This document shows positions 12,515 through 39,469 of a stretch of 64,000 nt of DNA, one piece after another. This stretch comes from Physella acuta (lineage: Eukaryota > Mollusca > Gastropoda > Physidae): the NCBI RefSeq assembly GCF_028476545.1, contig NW_026732021.1:248001-312000 (forward strand). The letters are read 5' to 3'. The translations under genes were made by a program, and so were the position numbers. The notes under the pieces were generated by a model that was given only the letters and a program-made list of their open reading frames with translations, made no database searches and was not told the DNA's origin. Position 1 is the first letter of the stretch; each line of letters opens with the position of its first letter.

Positions 12515-12642
12515 ACTAAATTTTTGTGGACGTCAACAATGGGGGGAGGGGGGTGTTCGTCGAAAGTGCACGCGTGTGGACGGGGGTAGGGGGTGTCAAA
12601 AATTCCAAATTTTTGTGGACGTTATAAATGGATGACCCCTAA
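12515..12642 (-). repeat. Dispersed GTCCAC-type repeat, copy 3 (most complete)
   Basis: Contains AAATTTTTGTGGACGT twice (about 12,519 and 12,606) around a G-rich middle with GTGTGGACGGGGG, and ends GTTATAAATGGATGACCCCT. Read on the minus strand it starts AGGGGTCATCCATTTATA. It abuts the MITE that starts at 12,645. Confidence 0.5.
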
Positions 12643-12644
12643 GG

Positions 12645-12900
12645 CAGGGGTGGACTGGACCCTGGGACAAGTCGGGGGGGGGGGGCGATATGGTATTATA
12701 ATAAGCCTATATTAGAATAATTGCTTTGATTACATTACTTACAACCCCGGGTGCGTACTTTCCATTTTAATTTTTTTTTTTACCACGATGCCCAGCTTAG
12801 CGGTCCTCATGCTTGGATGAGGAAAGAATGTACAACAAAAATTAAGTCAGAGGGGCAGCTTTCCCCCTTGTGCCACTTGGACATAGCCAGTCCACCCCTG
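12645..12900. mobile_element. 256-bp MITE, hAT-like
   Basis: Perfect 14-bp terminal inverted repeats, CAGGGGTGGACTGG and CCAGTCCACCCCTG, bound a 256-bp non-coding segment. A CAGNGGTGG-type end is usual for hAT superfamily elements. The flanking 8-mers (CCCTAAGG left, ATGGTAGG right) do not form a convincing 8-bp target duplication, so the insertion is old or rearranged. Confidence 0.7.
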
Positions 12901-13019
12901 ATGGTAGGGCCTTTGGGCCGGCTGAGTTGTGGTACCTAAAAGAAAAGAGGATGGGTAGCTGAATAAGTGGAATGGTAGGACAGCTCAGTAGACCGCTGGC
13001 TACAGGTTTTGAATGGTTT

Positions 13020-15000
13020 AAATGTTGTTGTTGTTGTTGTTTTGGGGTTTAAAGTCCGCTTTCAAACTTACGTTTATATCGCAGACTATTTTTGGTGGTT
13101 AGTTCGTGGTTTTTGTGTATATACAGTTTGGTTTCATTTGTTTTCCTTTCATTTTTGGGTGTAATTTTTTTTTATTGTGCGGGATTTGTATTTTGTTATT
13201 GGGTGAATATTATTTTATCTTTACAGCTTATTAGACTGATTCTTCGGTTTTGTGCACATATTTTTTTACCAGGCTAAGCAGAGTGGATGGGGCGTCCATA
13301 GCCAGTAATGTTTCTGTTGTTAGTAATGTGTTTTTGTTTATCTGGAAGTAGTTGATGAGTTCTTTTCTTTGATTGTTGTATGCCTTACAGTGTATTAGGT
13401 AGTGGTCTATTGTGTTTATTTCATTGCAGGTGTGGCACCATTTCTTTGTGTGAATGAAGGAGGCTGAACCTAGACGCAGCCTTGTAATTTTTTTATTAAT
13501 GGGTGGCCGTTGGTCTTCTGTAACTTGCAGTCTCCCGTCGGGTGGACGTAGTATGTTGTGGGCGTGCCTACCCTTGTCGCTTGCGTTCCATTTTTGAATC
13601 CATTCTTCTTTTATTTGTTTCTTTATAGTAGCCTTCATTTCGGAATAGCCTATTCCCGTTTTCACAATAGCTCTGGATTCCACTCCCTTTTTAGCAGCTT
13701 TGTCGGCATTCTCGTTGCCTTGTATGCCGATATGGGAGGGAATCCAGATCATTTGCACCGAGCGACCCCTTTGTTTCCACTCGGAGCATTTATGAAGAAT
13801 TTCTTCTACAATGTCTTCCCTGCAGCATTCTCCCCCTTTAATGGCCTGTAATGCTGACAGGGAGTCGGATAATATGCTGATGCTGGTGTGTGGGGTTGTT
13901 GGGGTGTACTCGAGGGCCATAAGGATGGCCGTTAGTTCGGCAGTGAAAATGGAGGCGCCGTCTGTCAGCCTAAAGCTTTTGGAGTGGTTGAGGTGGGGGA
14001 TGTGGAACCCTGCTCCCACTTTCTCGTTTATTTTTGATCCGTCTGTGTAGATGGTTAGGCTATTGGTTGTTATCCTTTCTATCTCATTTGAAGCCTCAAT
14101 ACGGGCCATTACTGGGTCCTCTTTTTTATTTATCTGATTGTGCAGGTCTGTGTGTAATGATGGGGTTGTCAGTTCCCACGGGGGTACTATAGGTTTGTGG
14201 ATGACTAAGTTTTGATCCGCGATTGAGGTTTGGTTGCAGGATTCCAGTTCCCCCGGTGTTTTCCAGCTGGCGGGGGGGCTGAATTTCCCAATGGGGATTC
14301 CCCATGCCCTGGGTAGCACTGGTAGGAAGGCCGCTGAGGTTGGGTGGTTTTGATGTTTTACTTTGGCCCAGTAGTTTAGCCTGAGTTCCTTCCTGCGGAG
14401 TGAGAGGGGGATTACTCCCAGGAGGACCTCTAGGGCTTCTTTGGAAGTACTACTATTGCAACCGGCAATTATGTTAAGGGCCTGGTTCTGTATTTTGTCG
14501 AGGGTTTTTTTTGTGTAGTTTGATGCCGAGTCATAGACTATGCTGGCATAGTCTATTTTGCCCCTTACAAACGATTTGTAGAAGGTTAACAGGCACTCAG
14601 TCCTGGCACCCCAGCTGTGACCTTTTAGGTATCTCATCATATTGAGCATACCCTTGCAGCTTTGTGCTATGCCTTCTATATGTGTGTTCCAGGTCAGCAT
14701 GGGGTCAAGGGTGACTCCTAGGAACCTTGTGGCCTGGGCTATTTTTATGACTGTATTGTTAATTTTTAGTGAGACCTGTTTGGTGATGGTGCGTGATTTT
14801 TTGTGAGTGAAGACCATTCCCACTGTTTTGGCTGCGTTTATCTTGAAACCCCATTGGTTCATCCACTCCATCATTTTATCCAACTGAGCCTGTAACTCCC
14901 TGTTAATTTTAGTAATGGACTTGCCTGAACGCCATGTGGAGGAGTCGTCAGCATATTGGGACAGGGAGTTCTTTACGTCCATGACTTCCCTATCTAGGTC
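13020..15000 (-). mobile_element. 5'-truncated non-LTR retrotransposon (LINE, I-group-like)
   Basis: Read on the minus strand, the element enters inside its reverse transcriptase gene near 15,000, keeps one open frame to 13,231, has a ~190-bp 3' UTR, and ends in an AAC triplet tail (GTTGTTGTTG on the + strand, 13,023-13,041). The 5' truncation and simple-repeat tail are the usual products of target-primed reverse transcription. RNase H in the ORF points to the I group (I, Nimb and relatives) rather than RTE or L1. No target-site duplication was identified. Confidence 0.85.
13231..14982 (-). CDS. LINE polyprotein fragment: RT C-terminus, RNase H, Cys-His knuckle (583 codons)
   Basis: The frame starts just before the reverse transcriptase catalytic box (QYADD, residues 9-13); the frame is open from a TAG at 15,007-15,009, and the first ATG is at 14,982. 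The thumb region follows (RFLGVTLDPMLTWNTHI). RNase H runs from about residue 305 with catalytic TDGS (~312), ELTAI, LSDSLSAL and WIPSHIGIQGNENAD (~410), so all expected acidic residues and the His are present. Near residue 516 is CHTC...HYLIHC, the terminal knuckle of I/R1/Jockey-type ORF2. No stop interrupts the 583 codons, suggesting a fairly recent insertion. The endonuclease and most of the RT are absent, so it cannot be active alone. Confidence 0.9.
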   Translation of the reverse strand: MDVKNSLSQYADDSSTWRSGKSITKINRELQAQLDKMMEWMNQWGFKINAAKTVGMVFTHKKSRTITKQVSLKINNTVIKIAQATRFLGVTLDPMLTWNTHIEGIAQSCKGMLNMMRYLKGHSWGARTECLLTFYKSFVRGKIDYASIVYDSASNYTKKTLDKIQNQALNIIAGCNSSTSKEALEVLLGVIPLSLRRKELRLNYWAKVKHQNHPTSAAFLPVLPRAWGIPIGKFSPPASWKTPGELESCNQTSIADQNLVIHKPIVPPWELTTPSLHTDLHNQINKKEDPVMARIEASNEIERITTNSLTIYTDGSKINEKVGAGFHIPHLNHSKSFRLTDGASIFTAELTAILMALEYTPTTPHTSISILSDSLSALQAIKGGECCREDIVEEILHKCSEWKQRGRSVQMIWIPSHIGIQGNENADKAAKKGVESRAIVKTGIGYSEMKATIKKQIKEEWIQKWNASDKGRHAHNILRPPDGRLQVTEDQRPPINKKITRLRLGSASFIHTKKWCHTCNEINTIDHYLIHCKAYNNQRKELINYFQINKNTLLTTETLLAMDAPSTLLSLVKKYVHKTEESV

Positions 15001-17990
15001 ATGACACTAGATGTCGCTAATATACATTTTAGATGTCGCATACAATGCTAACTAATATAAACAAACATTGCTGCTAAATATTTTATTAATTAACATACAA
15101 AGAAACTTTGTATTGGTAAAAAATTATATCAATAATATTTTTAAGCTTGTAGGAAGACAATAGTTGCAAATGTTTAGCTTATTAAATAATATTTTTTAAC
15201 AGCTGTAAGTAGGCTTGGATGAAAATGGCTGGCAAAATCTAGTCTACAGACTCACAGACGGAATTCCAACATATTATTTAAAAGTGAAAGCAGGTTTTAT
15301 TATTTAATTTTAGTAAGTTCTTAACTCTATCAATGTACGTTCCTGTATCTATACGCTGTTGTCTGTTACTCTAATGATTAATTAGGCTGTACAAATGCTA
15401 GATTCTAGATCTATGATCTAATCTAGCACTGAGTATTCAATCACTCTTCACTCAGTGTTTCTATTTCTGTTATTTCACACTCTTCAGTTATCAAGTCTTA
15501 CTCTTACTTATTACTTAAGTTCTTAACTTAATCATTAATCCGATTCTACTTTTAGATCTAGAGATCTACGTCGTCTAGATCTAGATTTCTTTCTAGTCTA
15601 GCTCTAGACTTTAATTATTTATTGTAGATCGAGAATGTATTCAAGTTAACTTTAGTTAAGTAATTGTGTAGATTAGTGTAGATTGTAGAATGTAGGTAGT
15701 AGGTAGATATATAATAAAATAATATATATTCTAATTTCTAGATCTAGTCTGATCTAGATCTAGTACTAAGAATAAGGTCTAAGAGACTATGACTAACACA
15801 CTCTAAAAATTAAGACTCTAAAATTGATATCTAATTCTAGAATATACTGTTCACATTCTTCTAACCTAGTGAGTACTACTGCTGTGACTGTCTTAGTCTT
15901 TAGTAATAGTATCTCTATCTCTATATTCTCTTCATGGACAAGACGGTGCAAGCTGACTATCTAACCCTCCTCCCGCCCCCTCCCTTGCTCTTCGGGCATT
16001 CGCAACAGACCCCACCAGTCTGGTGAGCTGTGGTTCACCCCGAATGTTTACAATCTAGCCAGGTCGAATTAGTGACGGCTATTAGGGGCAGATAATTTAG
16101 CTTTTAAAACGATTTGAAGGTAAGAAGTTCTGCTTGATCTTTTTATTGTCGTCTGTAAACTGCTAAACTGTCGTCACGGATGGCCGCTTTCACTGGGGGA
16201 TGGAGGGGGGGGGGGAATGGGTAGTGTCGAATTCACAAATTGCCAATGATACGCTGTGGGTCGGCTCATACTCTATATTTAGCACTAGCAGTCTAGACTC
16301 TGGTGAGTCTAGTCTACATTCTTCACATTACCATTCATTACATGATTACAGTGATGACTTATAATAACAAGTATACTTCTACTAGATCTACACTACATAC
16401 ACACTGTGATGGGGGAGGGTTATATATATATTATGTATGATACTTCAACTATAATCTCTATACGTTCTGGTATCTATATTCAGAATACTGTTATTATCAC
16501 TGCAACTATATTATACTTGTGAAGGATGGGTATCACTCTTATTTTCTGCAGACACTAATTAACAATGTCAACAACTTCGTTTATGAAATAACATTAACTT
16601 TATTAACACACACTTATAGATCATTTGCACAATATCAAAGAATACGTGCACCTTCGACTATAGCTAACCCCCAACTAACTTCACTGCTACGTCCTATGTC
16701 ATCGGTACATTGTCACGTCATGCTCACGTCACACTCGCGCCACAAATATTTTATTGAACACGGGCACAATAATCTCGCACCAAATCGTCTACCGTCAAGT
16801 TCAAACCATCCCTAGTAACCTCTACTAGTCTAGTCTAATTCTATATATCTACGCTATGACACACACCTACACAGTAAATAGTTTAGAAATACAGGTCATA
16901 AATCTCCTCTCTTTTGTTAGTTAGTATAGTTGTAAGTAAGAGCTTAAAAAAATACTAATTACTAATGTTCCTTTTACTTTAAATAAATACACACAGTGCG
17001 CTGTATGTAATGAATTGATAATTTTTTTAGGGGTGGTACACATAGCAACCTATTATTAAATAGATTAAGACATTCAGTTGAGGGCGAGCCACATAATTCC
17101 CAGCATACATAGCTAACAAAACTTAAACTGTAATTGTTTTTGCAGTTTTAAATAGCGTGGAGGCTGGAAAATAGGCTTAGGTTCAATTTAAGAAAAAACA
17201 AAACAAAAAAAACTAACAGATTATTACTGGGGGTAATGCCCAATCAAGTACTGAAATTTTTAAAATGAACTATGACATTTCTTTAACAGGTTTGAAATGG
17301 TGCTTTACTTTTATAACATTTTCAGCAACTATTATGTTTTTTTCATTATTTCCCCATAATGATCTGTGCCTTTATTTCACATGTTAAAATTTTTTGTTTT
17401 AGAAATTTATTTATTTATGACATTGTAATTTAATGTAATGTAAAGAGTTTTTCAGCTTGTACTTGTATAGAAAATGTTTAATTTATGACATTATCATATC
17501 ACTCATACTGCTTTTCATCTCTAGAGAAATGTGCTGTTATATCTTACTATTTTCAGCTAAATCTAACTACTGAAATATTTCTAAGAAAGTCAGTGTTGCT
17601 CATGCACTAAAACTAAAAGGATTATTTTTTTTCTCTTCAGAATCTAAAACAAAGAATGACTGCTTCACACTATTAGAGAAAGTATCATCAAAAGATCAGT
17701 AGTTAAAGCCTGCCAGCCTAGCCTGTGTGTCTGAACTTCAAAATTTAACAATACAGATTTGTTGTGGATCTACTTACACAAATACATTTTTTAAAATTGA
17801 ACAACATAGGGACATCTTACAGTTACACAATATCTAGATTATGTTAAACTAATTGTTTTAATCAAATGAACAATATTTAAAAGATGCAGTTATATTTTTG
17901 CCTTATGGTGATTTACTATAAATAGCAGCTGCTGTTCATGGGTAATCTTTACCTCTCTAAAGTGCTAGGATTACACTGATTCAAATATAA
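15001..17990. other. Gene-free 5' flank of the CDK gene, rich in TCTAGA/AGATCT
   Basis: No conserved coding frame was found. 15,380-15,830 is dense in overlapping AGATCT and TCTAGA hexamers. 15,960-16,060 is GC-richer with C runs, and a G run sits at 16,206-16,215. A possible untranslated exon could start after the acceptor at 17,640 (ctcttcag) or after 18,000 (cactcag), both upstream of the first CDK start codon; this is inference. Confidence 0.4.
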
Positions 17991-18027
17991 CTTTCACTCA
18001 GACAGTTGTTGTATAAACTTTGGAAAT

Positions 18028-33471
<15,444 letters not shown>

Positions 33472-35070
33472 TTAGACGACAGCTCTTAAAACTCTTCCAT
33501 TGTGAAATTTCAAAATTTATAACCAAAAAAAAAAAATTCTAATCAAATCCACTTGAACAGTTGAGAAAAAAGTTGAATCAAATCTTTGTGTACATTAAAC
33601 AAATGGATCTGTTGGATTTAAAAAAACAAATCAAATGTTGCATATGGATGATCATTTCTCCTAAGATGAAGAATCTCAGCCAGTACATAATCATTTGAGA
33701 GTTGATTAAAAAGTTTTGGCCATAAAATGAATCAATCTGGTTTTTTGGTTATGGGCATTTTTTTCTCACCATGACTTGTGTGAAATGTCTCATGTAATGA
33801 TTATTTATCGTTCAGCACTCATTGATTAAAGAATAGAATGCTCTAATAATATATTAGAATACCAATAAATCATTGACAACACAAAATAATTGCTGATTCT
33901 TTCAAAATTCTAAGAGAATAGTGATATCGATTATAAATATTTACTTAATGGCCAACAATGATTTTCCAACACAAAAGGATTACCCAGACATCTGAAAGCT
34001 ACTTAATCCATCAAAATAAACTTTTTTATTATGGCAACTCTAACAAAACCAAGTCCTGATAGGTTGGCCAACAAGGAAGACTGAAGTAAATGGTTGATAC
34101 ATCAAAAGGCACAACCTGGATTTACCCATCATAAGGCTGGACTACAGTTATCTATTTCTCACTCTACAGTGATTGAATATTTTACTGGTACTTATAGATT
34201 GTTTTTTTTGTAAATGTTGATTTTTAAATGGTACAATGTTACATACCGGTATAGGGAAGGAAATGTAATTATGCTTTATAGAAATAATGCATTGCAATGT
34301 TATAAAAAAACGAAGATTTAAATTTTTATTTAAACAAAGGGGTTAAAACCCTGCACCTGTACATTTTCATGTTGATTGTCAATACAATTACATCTTATCT
34401 ATTTCTTAGATAGTCTTACACTTGTTACTGAAGATGTTAAGATATATCGCAATAAACATCATTTGTTTTGTTTCCGCTTTCAAACTCTGTCATGTATGTG
34501 CATACAGCTGAAGCAAACTGGCTTATTATCACTAAGTTTGCATTATCATTGCCTTCAAAATTCATCATAGAAATGGATTTAAATATTATGGTCACAAATG
34601 AAATAATTCACTTTAGTATTTTTTCTCTGCTCAACAAAGAAAACTTCCAAATGTTAATGATGTCAATCAAAGTATTAGAAGCACATTAGTCAAGCAGTTT
34701 CATGTCTGTCATATCTCTTAACCACTTGTTGTTCATGTGTGATTGATGTATCCACTCTCACCTCCACTGTCAGTGAATACATTGTCACTTATTATCCTCT
34801 TTAGTTATGTGTAGTTGTGGGACAGGAAAGATAACTGCAGCATGAATAACTGGTAAAGGGTGGATAACTGTAGTTATGGGACAGGGTTAATTATTGTACC
34901 GTAACTTTAGATCTGGGTCATAACTGCAAGTGCTGTACATATGTCGGAGTGTGGCTGCTTTGTTGGACTGGTGTACAACTGAGGGGTGGGGATGTTTGTT
35001 TCTAGTTGTGACATGATTTGGAATGTTGGTAAATATTTATACAAGGAAATAAAGCACATAAAAATGTCTT
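33472..35070 (+). other. Probable 3' UTR of the CDK gene
   Basis: AT-rich sequence after the TGA with no conserved frame. AATAAA at 35,047-35,052 is a plausible poly(A) signal; the true end is unknown. Confidence 0.5.
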
Positions 35071-36602
35071 TCTGAACTATGTGGATCAGTATTTAACTGT
35101 CATTGGTGCACTAACGTCAATTAGCCTTTAGAAGTCAAACACTACTCAAGGCAAAAATTTATTAAATTTGTGTTGCAAATTTTTCTTTACATCAATAACA
35201 AAAAGCATTACTTTAATTTTTTTGGTATTAAATTCTTAGTTACTAACCAGTAGAGAATCTTACAGAAAAATATTGCTAAAAGATATATTTACAAAAATGT
35301 ACATAAATTTAGTTTTATGTTTTGTCTTCATTTTTGTTTAGTTTAGATTATAAAAGATCACATGATAGAAAATAATCTTTATAAGTCATCCTTATGTTTG
35401 ATGTATATACATGTATATCATTTTGTTAACATTCTTCCTAATATTTATACAAATGTTTTGTTCCTTTATTTCTATACACTCTAATGAATGTTTAACTCAT
35501 ACACAAGCTCTTTTTACTTTTTAATGATTGGAGAAATATATCTAGTCTCAGAGAGCAACGGTGATTTGTAAACAGGCAGTAGCTTTAGCCATACCAACCA
35601 AAAATGTCACTATGCTTACCACAAAGTATTGTTGAAGTTATGTCCAATAAATTGTGCCTCATTCAAATATGAATTACTGGTCATAGATAACAAACAATTG
35701 TGTCTTTCAAGTAATGTATACAACATTCTATAATGCAGGATTTTTTTTTTAACCTTTATTTAAAATTATAGAGAAAAGTACCATCTAAACTCAAAAGTTT
35801 TTCAAAAATATAAGACTGAATTTTATCATTTTCTTTTTTGAAGATAGAAAAAAAAAAATTAATTTGACCTAAATTAACTATTCAGTTAGTAATTTCCTTA
35901 TTGTAGCAATTTTAAACAACAAGGTGTGGTTTTTTATTGTGAAAACAAATCTGTTCACACTGTTTGTTGTGTTTTTTTTTTGTACGAAGACTTAGATTTA
36001 GTTGCTATCTTATAACAGTATAATTATCTCTATAAGTGAAAGCTAGCTGTGCAGTAAAAAACGTAATTATCAACAATATCAGAAAAACATAACAACAGAA
36101 TCGCAGTGCCATGAATTGACTCCTAAGCTTGTAATGTGGAACTTGCTGTAAGTAGAAAATTCTGTAGTAGTAGGCGTTCATGAGATTTTGTTGAATCAAA
36201 TTTTCATTGTGCCATAAAATTAAACTGGTCTCAAAAACAAGTTTGTCACTTTTTTTTTTTTATTTAGTCTTAACATAAAATGTCAGTCCTATTTAAAGAG
36301 TTAATCATACACAAATCAGTCACTTTCTTCAAGTAACTTGTACTTGAAGCACCCCCTTTAACCCTATATTATAGTATTAAAAAGTAGACTTTTAAAAATG
36401 CTGGTATCTTTAATTGGAAAAGTTGCTTTAGTTTAGGATAATAAAATTATAAAATTTAACTATTTTCTATTGTTCATAATTCATAAGCTAATGTGAACAT
36501 TTAGAAAATGAATGAGTTAAATATAACCATGTTATGTTCTTGGCTTCGTTTTGATGAGTGGTGATAAAACAATGCATTCTTAAAAGAAACAGAGGGATTT
36601 TC

Positions 36603-36650
<48 letters not shown>

Positions 36651-37301
36651 CTTGTAAACAAATCAATCAGCAACAAAGTAAAATGAAAGCAGTTGAGATT
36701 GTAACCAGTATAATACAAGAACATAAGATTGCGTTAGCCAACACTTCAATGGACTGAGATAAAAACTTTAATGATATATTTACAAATGATTTTAAAAGGC
36801 AGCAACTATTATTACAAAAGGCAATACATTTGTTTTTTAAACATAAAATTACTAAAAAGTTATGATGAAAAACATAATATGATAAAACTTGTTTAACAAG
36901 AAAGATCATTGAGATTGTCTAGACAGCTTTCCACAGTCCCACACTCCGTAAAATAGAATGCTGAAAAGTTGCCTGACACTGACAACTACTTTTCCATCAG
37001 GTTCAACAAAGATATCTCATCACCACTGACACAACTGATGAATCCAGAATTTTTTTTATCCAACCCCCAAATACAACGGATATATCTAGCTAATTAGTAA
37101 AATTAAAAGCTTAAGAATACTTTTTTTCCATAACTTAAGAAAAAACTAGATGCATCAACTTAACAAAAATAAAAATATTATTTTTTAAAACTATTTTGTA
37201 TATAAATTTTAAAACAATTTAATAACTGGATGCACATGTGTTTTCTCTTGAACTTAATTGTCTCCTTAGCTGCACAACAGAAGTGTCTTTGAAAGTTTGA
37301 A
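35071..37301. other. Convergent intergenic/3' UTR stretch between the CDK gene and LSM8
   Basis: AT-rich DNA with no supported gene. It contains a TA tract at 36,606-36,648. Part of it may be the LSM8 3' UTR on the minus strand. Confidence 0.5.
36606..36648. repeat. (TA)n microsatellite
   Basis: About 43 bp of TA dinucleotides. Confidence 0.95.
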
Positions 37302-39469
37302 TCAATGTGTTATTGCATTAAGTGGTTCAGCTCGAATACTTTCAAAATCTAGACCATTATCTGTATCATCATCAACCTCCCCGATTACAGCTCTGAAAAT
37401 AAATAAGTAAGCTCCATTAAAGTACCCAGTAGTTGATTAGAAAAATTTAAAAAAAAATTAAAGTTAAAGTACATTTCTCAAAGAAATTAGTTATTCTTCT
37501 AAATCTTAACAGCTTTCTCATGTAAACAATCTATCCCTAGTAATCATAAATACAATCTTACAATGCAAAGCCAAGATATACAACAATAACTTCTATAACT
37601 ATAAAATCATAGGCAAGGCTAGTTTAAAATGTTGACTTACACATTATCTCCCCTGACTATATACAAGCCAAGAATAACTTGTTCCACACCTTGCCCTGTG
37701 CTGTAAACTCTCTCATGACTTTCATCCAGTATCAGATTGATTGTCTGATCAAAGCCCTTCAAGGTTCCCTAAAACATCATTTGTAAATAGTAATTACGGA
37801 ATATGTGTAAATAAAAATGTCAAATCATTTGCCTTATTTTTTTTCTACATTACATTTTCTTTTTTTAAAATCATGAATGCATACAAATGTAATCAAATTT
37901 ATTTTTTAAATTTGAAAAAATAGAGATTAACACATTTTTTTCTAAATGGAAGCAACAACATTGATGTTAGGAATATAGTCAACTCTTACCACAATAACTC
38001 TTCCATCAGCTGTAACAATTTCCACCATTTCTTAAAAGAGTTAAGAACTTCATTGGAGTTTGTGTAGGCCTGACTCTTAAGTTTACTTATTCTAAAAGAC
38101 CATTGTGCATTTCAGTTCAAAAAGACAGAAAAATTAACCTCAATAACAGGACATCATCATCAACTCTGGGCAAACTTACATTTTCTACTGTGCCCTCTTT
38201 TTATTATTGATATACTATAAACAATGTATGCCTATACCTCATTTTAGCCTATATATATATATATATATATAGGCCACCTATCTAATTAATGTATTAACTT
38301 AAAAAATTATTTAGTAGGATTGTATCACCATCAGACTCACACCTAAAATATTACAGAAAGACTTCATATCCTAATACTATATAATAATATTAATAAAGTA
38401 GAGGTCAATGTAATTTTTACAATACAGTTAGAAATTAAGCCTTAGCATTTATTTATTTAGTAGTACAATTTTTTAGTAGGCCCTACTAACTATGCAAAGC
38501 AGACCTAGAATACGACTATAGTACGAGTATAGTATAGACATAGTAAGTATAGTAGATTGGGCGAACTGATAATATATCATTTTAGGTACGTAAAATCGGC
38601 CAAGAATAGTAATGTGAAAAAAGGTGACTCATTAAATTTTGGTACTTATTTCACACTTTTAGGAAGATTTATCATGTTTTGAAAATTAAAAAAATGTTTC
38701 AAAGTTTCATTCATGTACCTGTTTTTAAACAATTATATTAAAACTTTTCAGTGGGCCTAATAAATAAAGACTAGCGATGTTTTCATCAGATGCTCATTTA
38801 CTTTACTTTAGCAGCCATCTTGTTAAGGTTTTGTTTTGATAAAATTATAGATTCAGTTTCAGGGGAAACACTCTAATTTTCAGATGGCGCTTATTAATAT
38901 TACAGCAAAATCTTGCTTGCAAACACTGCTGTTTAAAGTTAATTTCTGGCCTATATTGATGATATAATATATTTAGCCATTGATTTTGTCATTATTCAGT
39001 TATCTAATATTGTCTAATAATAATAATGATAACCAAAACCAAAGTGCAGACAAGCTGGTAGGTACTTGGTACGAGTAAAAAAAAACAACTAGAAAACAAA
39101 TTGCAGACAAGCCGGTACTTGGTACGAGTAAAAAAAACAAAAAACTAGAAAACAAGTTGAAGTTTCATTTGTTTCTACTTAGATCTAAATCTTAGATCTA
39201 GATCTAGATCTAGAATCAATCACTCAATATGTATGTTTCTATTCTTCTCGTTTTTTCTCGGCAACAGAAACTGCATGAATTTGTATTATTTTGTATGTGA
39301 TTACTGGGCCTAATGTCGAGTTTAGTTTTGATTTTACAAAGAATCAAACGTCTTTGTACAGTTTTTTAACTAAAAAAAGAGGAAAATAAAATTTAAATCA
39401 CACAAAACAAGACTTATTTTATGTTTCAATAAGGATACTGTTTACGTAGTTTTCCAAGGCTGATGCCAT
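37302..39469 (-). CDS. LSM8: U6 snRNA-associated Sm-like protein LSm8 (96 aa, complete)
   Basis: LSm8 is the subunit that defines the nuclear LSm2-8 ring, which binds the 3' oligo(U) of U6 snRNA for splicing and nuclear RNA decay. Four minus-strand exons: 39,469-39,439 (MASALENYVN), 38,030-37,990, 37,768-37,641 and 37,392-37,302 (TGA). Lengths of 31, 41, 128 and 91 nt sum to 97 codons, exactly the usual 96-aa protein. The Sm1 motif reads VEIVTADGRVIVGTLKGFDQ with TINLILDESHERV, and Sm2 reads GLYIVRGDNVAVIGEVD. The C-terminus SIRAEPLNAITH resembles the human IRAEPLNSVAH. The first exon is absent from simple ORF listings because it encodes only ten residues. No anomalies were seen. Confidence 0.97.
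38250..38271. repeat. Short (TA)n tract
   Basis: About 20 bp of TA flanked by AGCC and GGCC, in LSM8 intron 1. Confidence 0.85.

Noticed and set aside
13558-14050. Plus-strand ORFs inside the LINE
   Set aside because: Opposite-strand shadows of the retrotransposon coding frame.
16519-16815. 98-codon open frame
   Set aside because: No recognisable domain, AT-rich non-coding composition and no splice context; treated as chance.
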